DNA of 64,000 nucleotides from Subsaxibacter sp. CAU 1640 (GTDB lineage: Bacteria > Bacteroidota > Bacteroidia > Flavobacteriales > Flavobacteriaceae): positions 62,001 through 126,000 of the forward strand of contig NZ_JALNMI010000005.1 in NCBI RefSeq assembly GCF_023156585.1, read 5' to 3'. Position numbers and translations under genes: made by a program. The notes beneath the pieces were generated by a model. That model made no database searches, had not been told where the DNA came from, and saw only the letters and a program-made list of their open reading frames with translations. The number at the start of each line of letters is the position of its first letter. Positions within the stretch are counted from its first letter, which is position 1. Positions 1 to 7,189 of the stretch are shown here, piece after piece.

Positions 1-5
1 ATATA

Positions 6-1292
6 TCATTCCAGTACATCCATCATAGAGTCATTGCCAGTAGTATCAGTAATTTGTTGCAAATCATTGCCATTGGCATCAATACTCCATATGTTGACGT
101 TGCCTTGGCCATTTTCCTGGCCGCTCCATGCTATGCGCGACCCATTGGCATAATAATGTGGCTGTAATGGTGGTAGCGATTGTGGCGAAATATCAAGGAA
201 TAACAGTAACGGTTGAGAACCATCGGTCAAGTTGATACGGTAAATGCCACGTTCTTCTTCGCTCGAAGCTGAAAAAATAATATCTTCTCCGTCTGGAGAC
301 CAATCTAAACCTTCATTGTAACTTGCAATTGGTAGCGTTGTAAAATCTGAAATAAATCCATTTGCAGGGTTAAGAATGGAAAGTTTGGTGGTTACAGTAT
401 AAGAACCGCCAGGTAAGTATTCGTAATGCTGCCTAAAGAATGCAATGTCGCCTGTAACGGGCGAAACGGTAAAATCTCTAACCGTATCTTCGAGTTGATA
501 GAGATTTGTTAAAAAATTGAATTCGCCAGTTTCAAGGTTATAGGCTCCTATATCTTTGCGCAAACTGCCATTTGGGTTTTCAGGTTGTATGGGATTGGCA
601 CGTTGTAGATAAAGCGTCTGACTATCTGTTGAAAATCGAGGCAGGAAATCGCCATCGGCATCACTTTGAACCACAGTAGTTTCACCCGTCTCACATCGTT
701 TAACATACATAGTATAACCGCTTCCACTAATTAGTTTGTTATAGGCTATCCACTGTCCGTTAGGTGATATCGCTACACTCAAACCGTCTGCGTCTAAAGA
801 TTGGGGGGAAGAGCCGTCAAAATTGCAAACATAAAATGATGAACCGTATTTATAGACTAATTTTGGTTGGTCAAAGCAACCCAAATCATCACCTGGGTCA
901 ACAAAACCCACAACGGTAAAACTCATGGACTTGGTAGCAATAATATTGTTGTCAACATCAAGAACCTGTACGGTTATTTGTTCATCACCGGCGGTACGTC
1001 CATAGCAGCGTATGGTGGTATCGGCCACAGTAGGGCTGGGTAATAGGTTTGTGCCATCAGAAAGTTCACCTCGTTCTGTGTTCAAAAGCCACACATAAGA
1101 GAGGTTTGCCATATCACCTTCATAACCCTCAACGGTTGCAGTAAAGGTGGCATAATTATTAATGGCGAGGTTATCATCGCTTAAGCCATTGGCTTCAAGG
1201 GTTACGGAAACCTGACTGTCGCTGCTGTCTTCATTTGAACAAGAAACACTGATGAGAAGTGTAAATACGAGAAGTAATCTAAATAATTTCAT
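6..1292 (-). CDS. TolB/WD40-like beta-propeller lipoprotein
   Basis: A 428-residue lipoprotein, probably anchored in the envelope and facing the periplasm or surface. The N-terminus is a lipoprotein signal ending in the lipobox SVSC followed by an acidic Ser/Asp linker. Residues ~25-130 look like an Ig-like or PKD-like domain. Residues ~145-425 contain repeated strands of the PD40/WD40-like type (SPNGQWIAY, WSPDGEDIIF, NGSRIAWSG), as in the TolB propeller. No catalytic residues are visible, so a binding or scaffolding role is likelier than an enzyme. I chose the ATG at 1292 because it places the signal peptide directly at the N-terminus; eight extra codons upstream are open. It lies downstream of the T9SS-cargo gene on the same strand, separated by a terminator, so it is probably transcribed on its own. 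Confidence 0.75.
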   Translation of the reverse strand: MKLFRLLLVFTLLISVSCSNEDSSDSQVSVTLEANGLSDDNLAINNYATFTATVEGYEGDMANLSYVWLLNTERGELSDGTNLLPSPTVADTTIRCYGRTAGDEQITVQVLDVDNNIIATKSMSFTVVGFVDPGDDLGCFDQPKLVYKYGSSFYVCNFDGSSPQSLDADGLSVAISPNGQWIAYNKLISGSGYTMYVKRCETGETTVVQSDADGDFLPRFSTDSQTLYLQRANPIQPENPNGSLRKDIGAYNLETGEFNFLTNLYQLEDTVRDFTVSPVTGDIAFFRQHYEYLPGGSYTVTTKLSILNPANGFISDFTTLPIASYNEGLDWSPDGEDIIFSASSEEERGIYRINLTDGSQPLLLFLDISPQSLPPLQPHYYANGSRIAWSGQENGQGNVNIWSIDANGNDLQQITDTTGNDSMMDVLE

Positions 1293-1354
1293 GGATATAT
1301 AATTTGATTTATACATCCATCGATGATGTAGGAAAATGTCATCAAAAAATTCAA

Positions 1355-1397
1355 AAAAAAATCTACAACCTCCTAGTTAAAGCTGTAGATTTTTTTT
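1355..1397 (-). terminator. Intrinsic terminator of the T9SS-cargo gene
   Basis: ATCTACA at 1361-1367 pairs with TGTAGAT at 1384-1390. Runs of T follow on the minus strand, and also on the plus strand, so it could work in both directions. It sits about 20-60 bases past the stop of the gene at 1417-2742. Confidence 0.75.
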
Positions 1398-1416
1398 ATG
1401 TGGGTTTGTAGAACTC

Positions 1417-2742
1417 TTACTTCACAACCCTTCTAAAGGTGCTACCATTATCGGTCACCACATTTACAAGATACAATCCCGAACCATGGTTCGAAAAATC
1501 AACAGTAGTGCTCATAGAATTTTGAACGTTTTGAGAGCTCAACAACTGACCGTTCATAGCATAGATATTCACTTTTTGAATGTTGGACAATCCATCAATA
1601 TGAAGCACATCAGTCACAGGATTAGGATATAGTTTGGCAATGCCATTATCAACTTCCTCAACACCTAATAGATCACTATCAATTGTAATCATGAATTCTG
1701 TAGTGATACTGTGGCCCGTGTAAGGATTGCGCATACTTACATAAATGCTTTCTAGATCGGTTGTGTTTTGATACGCCTGCGGATTGGCAATCGGGTTTAC
1801 TTGCGCTTCAGCATCAGCTTGGGTAAGATAATAGTTAAAATCAAATGTGTACACCGCTGTATTGATAGCACCAAGCATCAACGCTTCATTGACGGTCAAA
1901 TCAAAGATTTCATAACCGTTCATATCAGTATCTTCAATGACTAAATCCATTGGTTCTTGGTCCACAACAGGATAAGCACCAAAAGAACTATTGCGTACAA
2001 AAAGGGCGCTGTCCCACACCGCATCGTTCTGATCTGCCACTACAATTTTTACTGTATAACTATCACCAATGGTCAAATTCCCTGTCAACTCAAACACCAC
2101 TGTTTGACCACCAAAACCGACACTGTTATAACCAGCAAAATAGGCAGTGTTGGCAGGGCAGTTGGTGTTATCGTTCACACTTGTAACCGAAATAGGAGTG
2201 GTAGTACCTGGCACCATGGCAAGGTTTTTAGAAACGCCTGTAGTGTTATTGCGTATGATGAATGCAAAGGTATCAGACCATTGACATTCACTGTTGCCGT
2301 CATATTCTTCAGATGCCATCATAAAGTCAAAACTAATGGCAGGAACTTCTGCCACAAAGTCAAATTGCAAAGAAGAGGCGTTGAATAAATTAGTCAAACC
2401 GGTTAAGTTGCTCAATTCCGTATCTCCAGGCCAACTCTGTCCACCCGTACTGATTAGGGTGGTTGGTAAACCTACAATACCGTTTGCTGCGCCATTAGAT
2501 AAGATAACACCATCGGTGAATGGAACGATGTTCGCATCAGTACAATTAAAGGTCGAAATACTATTGGGACCCGAAAACTGATTGCCATTCATCATACCAA
2601 AATTGGTGGCAGGGAAGTTAGGGTTTCCAATAAGATTATTTTGAATCAACACTTGAGCTGGAATCGGACCTTCAACCGTGATTTGCGCAAAAGAGGTATA
2701 GAATCCAAAAGAAAATATAAATAGGAGTAGAGATCTTTTCAT
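1417..2742 (-). CDS. Choice-of-anchor L domain protein, T9SS type A cargo
   Basis: A secreted protein of 441 residues. Residues 1-19 are a Sec signal peptide ending in FAQ. Residues ~25-255 match the choice-of-anchor L type domain: an N-terminal LIQNNLIG segment, the SNGAANGIVG and ASEEYDG motifs, and a DSALFV segment near its end. The last ~75 residues form a type IX sorting domain: KLYPNPVTDVLHI, a central VNIYAMNGQLL, and GLYLVNVVTDNG ending in a basic tail. In this family the C-terminal domain directs export through the T9SS outer-membrane pore and attachment to the surface. The function of the mature protein is unknown; adhesion is a guess. It is probably monocistronic, with a terminator right after its stop. 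Confidence 0.85.
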   Translation of the reverse strand: MKRSLLLFIFSFGFYTSFAQITVEGPIPAQVLIQNNLIGNPNFPATNFGMMNGNQFSGPNSISTFNCTDANIVPFTDGVILSNGAANGIVGLPTTLISTGGQSWPGDTELSNLTGLTNLFNASSLQFDFVAEVPAISFDFMMASEEYDGNSECQWSDTFAFIIRNNTTGVSKNLAMVPGTTTPISVTSVNDNTNCPANTAYFAGYNSVGFGGQTVVFELTGNLTIGDSYTVKIVVADQNDAVWDSALFVRNSSFGAYPVVDQEPMDLVIEDTDMNGYEIFDLTVNEALMLGAINTAVYTFDFNYYLTQADAEAQVNPIANPQAYQNTTDLESIYVSMRNPYTGHSITTEFMITIDSDLLGVEEVDNGIAKLYPNPVTDVLHIDGLSNIQKVNIYAMNGQLLSSQNVQNSMSTTVDFSNHGSGLYLVNVVTDNGSTFRRVVK

Positions 2743-2914
2743 AGAATTATTTGCTTAAATTAATGTGGTTAAATTAAGCATTTTAAAATAATTAATAAAA
2801 GTTATATGTAAATAATGATTTGTAAAAGAAGAACTTATATAATGATGACAATTAGCATTTGTTCCGATTAATATACAATAGCATTTAAAAGTGACCAATA
2901 ATGGTCATGCAATG

Positions 2915-2960
2915 GCTGCAGCACAAAATTCACACGTCTATAAGTGCTGCAGCTTTTTTT
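2915..2960 (+). terminator. Strong terminator hairpin with no gene upstream on its strand
   Basis: A perfect 10-bp stem, GCTGCAGCAC at 2915-2924 with GTGCTGCAGC at 2944-2953, is followed by a T-run on the plus strand. No plus-strand gene precedes it, since the upstream CDS runs the other way. The imperfectly explained stretch 2743-3105 also holds a 6-bp inverted repeat TGACCA-ATAA-TGGTCA at 2892-2907 and, at 2965-3025, a degenerate run of GTCTAA-type repeats. It may end a short RNA or be the remnant of a lost gene. Confidence 0.6.
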
Positions 2961-3105
2961 AATTACTTCTAAAATATCTAATGGTCTAAAGTGTCTAACA
3001 AGTCTAACCATCTGACAAGTCTAAATACAAAAGCATCAATATTTAAAGTAAACGCGTCAACAGAAAAAGTAAGTGTATTGTATCTTGTATCAAAACATTA
3101 TAATT

Positions 3106-3504
3106 ATGGAAGTACAAGCATATTTAGCCTTTAGAGGCAACTGTCAAGAAGCATTGAACTATTACGGCGAACTCTTCAACGCCGAAGTGAGAAACAAACA
3201 GACGTATGAAGGTAAAAACATCGATGTGCCTGAAAACTATCGCAATAAATTACAGCACGCCGAACTACGTGGAAAAGGCGTGAGTTTTATGGCTTACGAT
3301 GCAGCACCAGATACACCGCTCAACAATGGCAATCAAATACATATGAGTATTGATGTCAAAGAAAAAAATGAGGCGGAAAATCTGTTTAACAAATTATCAA
3401 ATGGCGGACAAGTTCAGCAAAAATTTGCCGAGCAAGAATGGGGTCATTTTGGAAGATGTTCAGATAAGTTTGGCATCAACTGGATGGTGAACTGTAATTC
3501 ATAA
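3106..3504 (+). CDS. VOC-superfamily (PhnB/glyoxalase-like) protein
   Basis: A soluble protein of 132 residues. It opens with a VOC/PhnB signature, AYLAFRGNCQEALNYYGELF, and ends with GRCSDKFGINWMVN, matching the PhnB-like branch of the glyoxalase/bleomycin-resistance superfamily (usual length 130-150). Such proteins form beta-alpha-beta dimers. Many bind a metal, but the ligands cannot be assigned confidently here and the substrate is unknown. The ATG at 3106 is preferred over the upstream in-frame ATG because the domain begins there. A 52-codon gene starts 4 bases after its stop, so the two are probably co-transcribed. Confidence 0.85.
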   Translation: MEVQAYLAFRGNCQEALNYYGELFNAEVRNKQTYEGKNIDVPENYRNKLQHAELRGKGVSFMAYDAAPDTPLNNGNQIHMSIDVKEKNEAENLFNKLSNGGQVQQKFAEQEWGHFGRCSDKFGINWMVNCNS

Positions 3505-3507
3505 AAG

Positions 3508-3666
3508 ATGTTACCAAACCTTATTTTTGGTGTTACAAAAACACTCGTGACAAATAGAAAATTACAATTGGCACTCATTGGTTTGCAATTTGGGTATGTC
3601 ACCTATAAAATGATTGAAGAAAAACGCGCAAAGTCTAAAAAAGACAAGCAGCAATCAGTTTCATAA
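3508..3666 (+). CDS. Small protein with one hydrophobic segment (52 aa)
   Basis: A short reading frame not usually called by gene finders. It starts with ATG four bases after the VOC gene stop and ends just before a strong terminator. The product begins MLPNLIFGVTKTL, has a moderately hydrophobic middle (LALIGLQFGYVTYKM) and a lysine-rich tail. The tight spacing, and the terminator placed directly behind it, suggest a real second gene of a two-gene transcript. Its function is unknown; a small membrane-associated protein is the most that can be said. Confidence 0.5.
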   Translation: MLPNLIFGVTKTLVTNRKLQLALIGLQFGYVTYKMIEEKRAKSKKDKQQSVS

Positions 3667-3671
3667 AAAAA

Positions 3672-3706
3672 GCCACATTATTTAATATTAATAATGTGGC
3701 TTTTTT
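3672..3706. terminator. Bidirectional terminator
   Basis: GCCACATTATT at 3672-3682 pairs perfectly with AATAATGTGGC at 3690-3700. T-runs on the plus side and A-runs on the minus side flank it. It separates the convergent VOC transcript and the CsbD-like transcript. Confidence 0.85.
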
Positions 3707-3729
3707 CTTTTAAAGAGTTTTTCGATTTT

Positions 3730-3978
3730 TTAAGACGTCCAACTCTTAATGTCATCTTTAACATCCTGATGGCTACGGTCGGTACGTCGTGCAATACGAT
3801 TGACCATCGCATCAAAATCGTTGTTGACAAGGTTTACATCGTCATCCTCTAGTTCAGGATATTTTTTACGGTAGTCTGCTTGTATGTTACTCCATCGTCC
3901 TTCTAGGCTGTCGTCGGTTGGGTTTAACTTACTGTCTTCAGTATAACCTCTGTGTTTTTTGCTGTCTTCACTCATCAT
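3730..3978 (-). CDS. CsbD-like stress-response protein
   Basis: A hydrophilic protein of 82 residues. The part from LEGRWSNIQADYRKKYPEL through DAMVNRIARRTDRSHQDVKDDIKSW follows the CsbD pattern (an N-terminal W, a central basic/acidic helix, and a C-terminal helix ending in W). CsbD proteins are induced by general stress in many bacteria, but their biochemical role is unresolved. The start codon overlaps the stop of a 45-codon gene upstream (TAATG), which indicates translational coupling. There is no signal peptide or membrane segment. Confidence 0.75.
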   Translation of the reverse strand: MMSEDSKKHRGYTEDSKLNPTDDSLEGRWSNIQADYRKKYPELEDDDVNLVNNDFDAMVNRIARRTDRSHQDVKDDIKSWTS

Positions 3979-4115
3979 TATTGTTTTTTGGTTTTGTTTG
4001 GCTTATAGCCGTCTTTTGTTGAATTGTCTTTTTCACTATGTACCTGCTTGCTGCCTCTAGCATGTTTGGTGCTGGATTCTTTGCGGTCTGTGGCTTTTGT
4101 GTTATCAGTTGTCAT
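3978..4115 (-). CDS. Small hydrophilic Lys/Thr-rich protein (45 aa)
   Basis: ATG at 4115, stop TAA at 3978-3980 overlapping the ATG of the CsbD-like gene by one base. The product starts MTTDNTKATDRKESST and is almost entirely Lys, Thr, Ser, Asp and Gly, so it is probably disordered. The exact TAATG overlap is the best evidence that it is translated. Its composition resembles the short hydrophilic proteins at 18917-19474 and 41035-41181, and it may belong to the same stress-related class. Function unknown. Confidence 0.5.
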   Translation of the reverse strand: MTTDNTKATDRKESSTKHARGSKQVHSEKDNSTKDGYKPNKTKKQ

Positions 4116-4291
4116 AATATCTTATTTCTATGAATTGTAAGATAGGGCTTATATCAGAGGGATATTTGCTTATATGATTTGAATTGTGACACTATAACAA
4201 AATAGATGTACTATGATGACAAATTATTGAATGCCCCGATGTATGTTTTTAACCTAGTTAAAGGGTAGAATTGTTGTTAGTTAGTAGAAAG

Positions 4292-4322
4292 GAGGGGTTC
4301 ACCAGTGAATTCCTCTTTTTTT
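4292..4322 (+). terminator. Terminator-like hairpin without an upstream gene
   Basis: GAGG(GG)TTCA pairs with TGAA(TT)CCTC with two G-T wobbles, followed by seven Ts. Between 4116 and 4473 I see no coding frame of any length, so this hairpin may end an untranslated RNA on the plus strand. Confidence 0.4.
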
Positions 4323-4473
4323 ATGGTCACTTTGGTCGGTATTTTTTGTTTTGAGATGTTGTTTATAGTTGATTATGCGCTTCTTATCTAAAAATTAGAC
4401 ACGGTAACATCACTTGGTGCTAATTTTGGAGTCCCTCATTTACTAAATAATGTTTAACCTAATATCTATGATT

Positions 4474-4605
4474 ATGGAAACTACATTACCTTACCGTTTT
4501 GAGAGACGTTCAGATAACTTCTTTGATTGGATGCTAAATCATGTCAAATCTGAAAAGTACCACGAAGCTGAAAGCATCATTGTTCCTTATAAAAAAGCGA
4601 GTTAA
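4474..4605 (+). CDS. Small protein, possible gene (43 aa)
   Basis: A short frame starting at ATG 4474, or two codons earlier at 4468. The product, METTLPYRFERRSDNFFDW and onward to SIIVPYKKAS, is amphipathic and has normal composition. The support is its position: alone in an otherwise empty 500-base stretch, convergent with the gene at 4634-5026. There is no homology I can name and no strong ribosome-binding site. It could be spurious. Confidence 0.35.
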   Translation: METTLPYRFERRSDNFFDWMLNHVKSEKYHEAESIIVPYKKAS

Positions 4606-4633
4606 AATAGATTTCGAGTACTGACTAAAGAGA

Positions 4634-5026
4634 TTACAATGTCAGGGTCCAGGTGTGTTGCAGCTTCTTGAATTTAAGCAATTCACTGCGAAGCATTGGC
4701 AAGTAGTCTTTTCCATTACTATTGCAACGTTCCAAACGTTTGCAGCTATGGTATAATCTATTGGTCAAGCGCTCCAAAGATGCAATATGTTTGTGCTTTT
4801 TATCTGAATAGCGCTCCAATTCGGCATTTACAATTTCTGGCGCCAAAGAAGAAGATTGTTGTACAATGTCTCCCGAAAAATAGATATCAGTGTCCTCGGT
4901 CCCGTCAGGTCTCAAATAAGACAAATCTTGATTGAGGTAGGTAGAAATACTCCTCGATAGAATAATGATTTCGATAGCCTTTTTATAAATAGGCAATTCT
5001 GATAGGTGAGATGGGATGTGATACAT
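4634..5026 (-). CDS. Helical protein of unknown function, relative of the Asp-tailed protein
   Basis: A protein of 130 residues predicted to be nearly all helix. The N-terminal segment LPIYKKAIEIIILSRSIS parallels TPIYHKAQEIQQIVFSLVE of the protein encoded at 5631-6200. The later parts of both have the same layout (an A-rich helix with a basic face, then a long C-terminal helix), so I take them to be distant paralogs. The pattern recalls four-helix-bundle proteins but is not the classic S23 family. ATG at 5026 is chosen; the frame also allows a TTG at 5041. It is divergent from the Lrp-type regulator gene at 5151, with 124 bases between, so that regulator might act on it. Confidence 0.6.
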   Translation of the reverse strand: MYHIPSHLSELPIYKKAIEIIILSRSISTYLNQDLSYLRPDGTEDTDIYFSGDIVQQSSSLAPEIVNAELERYSDKKHKHIASLERLTNRLYHSCKRLERCNSNGKDYLPMLRSELLKFKKLQHTWTLTL

Positions 5027-5150
5027 GTTCTTTAATAGCAAATGAACTCAAAATTAGTGAGTAGTATCGACATAATACTTTCGATTTTAAAGTTAATCAT
5101 TATATTTGTTTTAATATTTAAGTTTTAAAGGCTTTAAATTTTAAAGAGTT

Positions 5151-5588
5151 ATGGATAATCTTAATTGGAAGATTTTGAAGTGTTTACAAGAAAATGCCAG
5201 ATATTCAAATGCCGAGATTGGTAGACGAGTGGGCATCACGTCTCCAGCGGTATCAGAACGCATCAAGAAGATGGAAGATGCAGGCATCATAAGGGGGTAT
5301 CATGCACACATAGCGCCTATCGAAGTGGGTTATCAATTGAAGGCGATTATTACTTTGAGAGCTTTTATGGGCATGCTGAAACCATTCCTTGAAAAGGTAA
5401 AAAATTATGATGAGGTACTGAATTGTTATCGCATCACAGGTAATGAAAACATTGTGATGGAAGTGGTACTAAAGAATCAAAAGCATCTGGAGTCATTTAT
5501 TGACCAACTCATTATTTATGGCGAAACTAAAACACAGATTGTTTTGTCCCACGTAGTGAGTTTTAATGATCTAAAACCGCTTCGATAG
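5151..5588 (+). CDS. Lrp/AsnC-family transcriptional regulator
   Basis: A protein of 145 residues, typical for the family. Residues 1-60 are the winged helix-turn-helix: LNWKILKCLQENARYSNAEIGRRVGITSPAVSERIKKMEDAGIIRGY, in which ITSPAVSERI is the recognition helix. Residues 65-145 are the RAM ligand-binding domain, with the glycine-containing CYRITGNENIVMEV segment that lies at the effector site. Lrp/AsnC proteins form octamers that bend DNA and often sense amino acids; the effector here is unknown. It is flanked on both sides by the two related helical proteins, both on the opposite strand. A short TTCAGTG-type repeat begins immediately after its TAG stop. Confidence 0.9.
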   Translation: MDNLNWKILKCLQENARYSNAEIGRRVGITSPAVSERIKKMEDAGIIRGYHAHIAPIEVGYQLKAIITLRAFMGMLKPFLEKVKNYDEVLNCYRITGNENIVMEVVLKNQKHLESFIDQLIIYGETKTQIVLSHVVSFNDLKPLR

Positions 5589-5614
5589 TGTTCAGTGAGC
5601 AGTGTTCAGTGGAA
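5589..5614 (+). repeat. Stop-adjacent TTCAGTG repeat
   Basis: Two TTCAGTG units separated by AGCAGTG begin directly after the TAG of the Lrp gene. Same vocabulary and same orientation relative to the gene as at 13415-13453, 42568-42600 and 47345-47388. Confidence 0.7.
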
Positions 5615-5630
5615 AATTTGACAATAGTAT

Positions 5631-6200
5631 TTAGAAATCATCGTCGTCGTCGTCGTCGTCATCGTCGTCATCCTCATCCTCTTCATAGTATTCGTCATCT
5701 TCGTCATCTTCGTCATCATCATCATCATCATCATCATCATCCGAAAATTCAGAGCCTCTCAACTCAATACCTTCTGGGCTGAAAAGTCCCCAATCATCTT
5801 CTTTGTATTTCCAAAGATCAAAGGTTTTAAGCCAATCTTTGAACAACAGTCGCAGCTCTTCAATCTCTTCGTGTAGGATGTCAAGATAGTCAATGTCCTT
5901 TAATCCCATATCTTCCATATTATAGGCATAATCACGGAGGTCTCTGGCCGCTCTCCAAACACTCACTGCAGCTTCCATGCGTAAATCATAAGGAAATGCT
6001 GAAGTACTTCCATTCTGAACTCCAGCCAAAATGGTCGCGGTACATGCTTTCATGTTGAACAAGTCATCTTCCAATAACTCAAGTTCAATTTCTCTGGCTT
6101 GAGGCAAATCGGATTCTTTTATCAACTCAACAAGACTAAAAACAATCTGCTGAATTTCTTGTGCTTTATGATAAATGGGTGTTTGCTCTTCGGGACGCAT
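5631..6200 (-). CDS. Helical protein with a poly-aspartate tail
   Basis: A cytosolic protein of 189 residues. Residues 1-~140 are helical, with the PIYHKAQEIQQIV opening shared with the gene at 4634 and a central AAVSVWRAARDLRDYAYNME segment. The last ~35 residues are almost only Asp and Glu, encoded by GAC/GAT trinucleotide runs that are prone to slippage, so tail length probably differs between strains. The start at ATG 6200 lies 10 bases after the stop of the YpdA-like gene; a longer frame would overlap that gene. It is probably the third gene of the MFS-YpdA transcript. Acidic tails of this kind can bind cations or basic proteins; the function is unknown. Confidence 0.7.
   Translation of the reverse strand: MRPEEQTPIYHKAQEIQQIVFSLVELIKESDLPQAREIELELLEDDLFNMKACTATILAGVQNGSTSAFPYDLRMEAAVSVWRAARDLRDYAYNMEDMGLKDIDYLDILHEEIEELRLLFKDWLKTFDLWKYKEDDWGLFSPEGIELRGSEFSDDDDDDDDDDEDDEDDEYYEEDEDDDDDDDDDDDDF
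5637..5745 (-). repeat. Asp-coding trinucleotide repeat
   Basis: Runs of GAC and GAT codons interrupted by GAA/GAG and TAT codons encode the C-terminal acidic tail. There are two uninterrupted parts, one just before the stop and one near 5712-5741. Confidence 0.85.
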
Positions 6201-6210
6201 AAAATCTATT

Positions 6211-7188
6211 TTACGCAGTGAAATTAACGCTTTCCAAATGATTTGCAATCAATTTTGCATGGATGCGCGAATTTTCAATAAACCATTTATGGGTTTCCAT
6301 ACCGCCACAAATCACGCCAGCGAGATAAAGTCCGTCGACGTTGGTTTCCATCGTTTCTGGGTTGTAAGTTGGCAAGCTCAACCCATCATTAGAAAGTTGT
6401 ATACCTGCTTTGTCAAGAAATTCAAAATTGGGTTGATAGCCTGTCAATGCCACTACAAAATCATTAGGCACGATTATTTGTCCTTCGGGTGTTTGAATGG
6501 TGACATCTTCGGGTTTGATATCTACAATATTCGAATTAAAATAAGCATTGATGCTGCCTTCCTCAATCCGATTCAAAATATCAGGGCGTACCCAGTATTT
6601 AACTCGTTCACCTATTTGTTCGCCTCTCACCACCATCGTGACATTACCTCCCTTACGCCAAATTTCCAAAGCAGCATCTACGGAAGAATTACTGGCACCT
6701 ACCACAAGAACGTTTTGCATTGCATAGCCGTGTGCTTCTTTATAATAATGCACCACTTTTGGAAGCTCTTCTCCAGGAACATTGAGCAAATTAGGAATGT
6801 CATAAAATCCAGATGCAATGATAATCTTATTGGCTGTATATTGTTGTTTATTAGTTTTGACAGTAAATAGATCATCTTGTTTCTTAATATTCAACACTTC
6901 CTCATACAGATGGATGTTCAATTGGTTGGAAGTGGCAACACGTCTATAATATTCCAAAGCTTCATCTCTATTGGGTTTTGGATTGTTGCTAATAAAAGGG
7001 ATATTATCAATTTCCAAACGTTCAGATGTTGAGAAAAAGGTCATATTCTTCGGATAATTATAAAGCGAATTGGTCAAAGGACCTTTTTCAATAATAAGAT
7101 AGTCCCAATGTCTTTTTTTGCATTCCAAGGCGCAGGCAATCCCGATGGGTCCTGCGCCTATAATGATAATTTGTTTTTTCTCGGTCAT
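6211..7188 (-). CDS. ypdA: YpdA-family FAD/NAD(P)H-dependent oxidoreductase (putative bacillithiol disulfide reductase)
   Basis: A protein of 325 residues with two Rossmann motifs. GAGPIGIACALE near residue 12 is the FAD site and VVGASNSSVDAALE near 165 the NADPH site. A C-terminal DGLYLAGVICGG is typical of FAD-dependent pyridine nucleotide-disulfide oxidoreductases. It lacks a CxxC redox pair, as YpdA proteins do. In bacillithiol producers YpdA reduces oxidised bacillithiol, and Bacteroidota are known to carry bacillithiol genes. One base separates its start from the stop of the MFS gene upstream, and the Asp-tailed gene follows 10 bases later, so the three form one operon. The assignment to bacillithiol is by family. 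Confidence 0.8.
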   Translation of the reverse strand: MTEKKQIIIIGAGPIGIACALECKKRHWDYLIIEKGPLTNSLYNYPKNMTFFSTSERLEIDNIPFISNNPKPNRDEALEYYRRVATSNQLNIHLYEEVLNIKKQDDLFTVKTNKQQYTANKIIIASGFYDIPNLLNVPGEELPKVVHYYKEAHGYAMQNVLVVGASNSSVDAALEIWRKGGNVTMVVRGEQIGERVKYWVRPDILNRIEEGSINAYFNSNIVDIKPEDVTIQTPEGQIIVPNDFVVALTGYQPNFEFLDKAGIQLSNDGLSLPTYNPETMETNVDGLYLAGVICGGMETHKWFIENSRIHAKLIANHLESVNFTA

Positions 7189-7189
7189 A

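Noticed and set aside
1950-2581. Overlapping plus-strand frames opposite the T9SS-cargo gene
   Set aside because: No recognisable domain, and the opposite strand carries a full secretory protein with conserved motifs.
5588-5782. His-rich frame on the plus strand
   Set aside because: It is the antisense reading of the Asp codon run of the gene at 5631-6200.
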